A stretch of 64,000 bases of DNA from Motilimonas eburnea (GTDB lineage Bacteria; Pseudomonadota; Gammaproteobacteria; Enterobacterales; CBDFNC01), in assembly GCF_021295345.1 (NCBI RefSeq), contig NZ_JAIMJB010000005.1:124001-188000 (forward strand), read 5' to 3'. The translations under genes and the position numbers were made by a program. Each line of letters begins with the position of its first letter. The stretch's first letter is position 1. The notes beneath the pieces were generated by a model that did not search any database, was not told the DNA's origin, and worked only from the letters and a program-made list of their open reading frames with translations. Of the stretch, positions 63,701 to 64,000 are shown piece by piece.

Positions 63701-64000
63701 CCAGCGGTGATGTTAGTAACAAAATCGTCGGCGGCTGCGAGATTGTATGTTGTGCCATCATCTGCTGTGGTGCTGTTTTTATTAAGTAAAGCAGCTACTC
63801 TAAGTTTATCGGCAGTATTTAGCACAACTGTAAACTGGTTCGCACTATCTATTTCTACATCGGGCGAGGTCAGAGTATAAGCCGAACCGCCCCCCCCTTC
63901 GCCAGTGATGCTAAGATCACTAACATCGATATCTGCCCCAGCACCATTAGCCTCAAAGTTAGTACCAGTTACAACTAAGTTACCATTACTTGAGTCATAG
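57718..64000 (-). CDS. Giant repeat protein (adhesin-like), C-terminal 2,093 residues
   Basis: Open reading on the minus strand continues to the right edge at 64000, so the N-terminus and start lie outside. Order from the visible N-side: at least 12 repeats of 122-125 residues (beta-rich, e.g. [17 protein letters not shown]...), two Ig-like repeats with DxDNNGVAD-type acidic loops that may bind calcium, a Pro-Thr linker of 8-residue units (PTSEPTLA), and a C-terminal beta domain of about 320 residues ([18 protein letters not shown] to the end KLIF). Very large repeated surface proteins of this type are often adhesins or biofilm factors; that is an inference. No secretion signal can be seen, since the N-terminus is missing. 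Confidence 0.85.
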   Translation of the reverse strand, partial: YDSSNGNLVVTGTNFEANGAGADIDVSDLSITGEGGGGSAYTLTSPDVEIDSANQFTVVLNTADKLRVAALLNKNSTTADDGTTYNLAAADDFVTNITAGDTAIATNGITVSNYANPTITSSTYDASTGALVVTGTGFSTISGAGNDVVANTFTFTGDGGDTYTLTDTPNVDVANATTFTFNLSATDKYHVNGILNKNGGNAASGQSYNLAAADNWMAGGAANQNIADAAATINTSNVTAPTVTSVAYNAGAGALTVTGTNFVNKVGANNDIDVTKLTLTGEGGNGYTLTSGSVDITDATSFSVTLNAADKLAVNGLLNKDGTQADDGATNYNLNAAEDYMAAVDPATNIADATTGITVSNVQVPSIALATYNASTGTLVVTGTGFANKFGAANDIDVTKLRLDGEGGNSYTLTSTNVEIDSETQFTVTLNAFDRLNVNGLLNKDGTTSGDNTTYNLAGAEDWQAGAASNATIADTTGNGVTTSGTTLPTITSATYDYVSGVLAVTGSNMVKKPGATNDVDLTKLTVTGLGSGTRTLTTTNVEITSGTSFSVTLNSADKAAINALLDTNGTQSSDAVTYNLNAAEDWMAGAAASANVVDASGNGITVSNVPVPIITSATYDFSTGVLTVTGSGFEAKSGASNDVAVNKLTLTGEGGATYTLTTGDVEITNATSFSVTLNTVDRLLVAALLNKDGTSAQNGTTFNLAAADDFIANVTVGDTEDATGNGITVSNYTNPAITSASYDASTGDLVVTGSGFSSVSGANNDVVVNAFTFTGDGGGTYTLTNATNIDVTSDTEFTITLSAEDKLNVNGLLDKNGATSDSGQAYNLAAAEDWMAGAASSLDILDGAATINVSNVAMPTVTSATFDASTGVLAVTGANFSKQLGASNDVDVSKLTLTGEGGSTYSLTSNSVEVTDATSFSVTLNAADKLIVNGLLNKNGTSADSGTTYNLALADNWLSGAADSSDIADLTLNGVSVSNVASPTITSATYDATTGVLVVTGTELVRASGDDIDVSQLSVTGDNNDVYTLTSTNVEVTSDTSFTLTLNAADKLNVDGLFNKVGTSSDSGTTYNLAAADNWAVGAAPSADIQDATGNAVTVSNVTVPIITSAAYNYATGTLQVTGTHFRKIAGTDNDLDVSLLTLTGEGGSTYSLANTNDIEISSATQFTLVLGEADKVHVNGLLNKNGLSADDATAYNLAAADNWMPSVLAATDISDVTTAVTVSDVVNPTITSITYDAATGTVTVTGANFVSKPGANNDIDLSRLTFTGEGGATYTLTSATDVEITSETSFSFTLSGADLTNVNALLNINGASSDGGTSYNIAAADNWMTGAASSADISDITGNTTTAINIPVPTVTSATYDAKSGSLVVTGTNFETQSGADNDVDVSTLTFVGLGGDGASYTLTDSADVELDSATQFTVILSDSDKTAVDALLDKTGTMASDAQTYNLSAADDFISNKTAGDTSDTTGNTITVSKVAPKVSSPASAVMVNATTQTIEGTYTTDGVTISLFEDANNDGVADGGAAVATSVVASGVWSIDATLTDDTVFNYVVIADFGNAQESAQINVATITEDSTAPESPVVTTPVTDVTVSSGTTSIAGTHTENGVTVKLYADTDNNGVADSSTALASANVTANAWSFDSVPLNSGANNFVVNAQDVVENTSVTVNVATVSYIVPTPTPTPSPTPVITPPTPVPTPDPTLAPTPEPTPEPTLAPTSEPTVAPTSEPTLAPTSEPTVAPTSEPTVAPTSEPTLAPTSEPTLAPTPEPTAEPEPTIEPVDDFFVDNNASVDSDETERVITVPATDNQNGNGVAAEISTDASLIPVRIVEQDKVSLEVVVTNNQGETNSLSSSITNTGEVGGEVSANGQTTSFKSEIIDTQAKMLADGTLSTTTKAESEVEGETKQTVITSSLSSGEAKVQVASPEGEVSKLNVALANSQLAISKQGNTELQSQLPNGLPITATVDVTGQSRVTIGSGEEQSQVEVKQAGGSLDVAANGEVIITSKQNSVSGSFTFNGEQRELPENSTTRVKIEVASDNSVRVLFQLLDSDTVIEEAEPITDLYYQAGAKVAVASEQGELVITITTDINQKLIF
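58675..58985 (-). repeat. 24-bp Pro-Thr linker minisatellite
   Basis: Coding repeats of 24 bp (8 codons, PTSEPTLA or PTSEPTVA) in the giant gene; the plus-strand unit contains GCTCTGACGTTGGTGC. The 5' part has shorter, variable units. Expected to vary in copy number in frame. A related Pro-Thr block is in the lipoprotein gene at 57540-57625. Confidence 0.85.
59580..64000 (-). repeat. 12 tandem 366-375-bp coding repeats, one cut by the window edge
   Basis: Counting the shared TYDAS position on the minus strand gives copies ending near 63999, 63630, 63258, 62886, 62514, 62142, 61773, 61401, 61029, 60663, 60291 and 59916: spacings 369, 372, 372, 372, 372, 369, 372, 372, 366, 372 and 375 bp, all multiples of three. 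Copies 1 and 6 (63630 and 61773) share special features ([18 protein letters not shown]) not seen in neighbours, as do 2 and 7, giving a higher-order period of five units, about 1.86 kb. Confidence 0.9.

Overview
The window looks like a chromosomal segment of a marine gammaproteobacterium of the Alteromonadales/Shewanella type. This rests on mid-range base composition, on gene families (alkene reductase, CecR-like exporter locus, SbtA bicarbonate permease with a LysR partner, MerC/DUF1826 pair, 7TMR-DISM diguanylate cyclase) and on short REP-like hairpins; genus is inference only. No rRNA, tRNA, CRISPR array, prophage or intact insertion sequence was recognised. Gene density is high and most genes sit in short operons, many divergent from their own regulator.

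Layout. 1-4.1 kb: end of a TetR gene, three tandem operators, an old-yellow-enzyme reductase, a small lipoprotein, and a LysR/aldo-keto reductase divergent pair. 4.1-10 kb: an orphan periplasmic-binding histidine kinase, then a three-gene envelope operon joined by two TAATG overlaps and containing a 22-unit 15-bp coding repeat, closed by a strong terminator. 10-13.8 kb: CecR-like TetR, HlyD, ABC ATPase and ABC-2 permease in one overlapping operon with a palindromic operator, followed by a cluster of three REP-like hairpins. 13.9-20 kb: small enzymes, a D15-like outer-membrane protein with a secreted partner, a Sel1-repeat lipoprotein, GFA and DUF1127 proteins. 20-31.5 kb: LysR and FAD oxidase with a degraded tandem duplication between them, a diguanylate cyclase, an RND efflux pair with a palindrome over its promoter, an acyltransferase and a beta-barrel protein.

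31.5-45.5 kb: periplasmic binding protein, KatG, LysR/SbtA divergent pair, XRE-TPR regulator opposite a helical-repeat protein, AraC regulator with a FabA paralogue, a leader-like mini-ORF plus terminator with no gene behind it, a leucine-rich-repeat lipoprotein, small unknowns, and a Zur-box-controlled MerC-DUF1826 operon. 45.5-57 kb: secreted DUF3108-like protein, SDR/LysR pair, PhzF, a CadC-like regulator followed by a secreted beta-propeller protein, GNAT with a coupled 55-residue ORF, a DUF4303 protein, and a tautomerase/SnoaL-like/GST operon opposite its LysR. 57.3-64 kb: the C-terminal 2,093 residues of a giant repeat protein that runs off the right edge, followed by a lipoprotein that shares its Pro-Thr linker.

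Most notable are the Zur-type operon in which DUF1826 carries an HxD...H...R pattern, the giant repeat protein with a five-unit higher-order period, the REP-like family, the TAATG-coupled envelope operon, the duplicated LysR palindromes (one inside DUF1127), and the orphan attenuator-like element.
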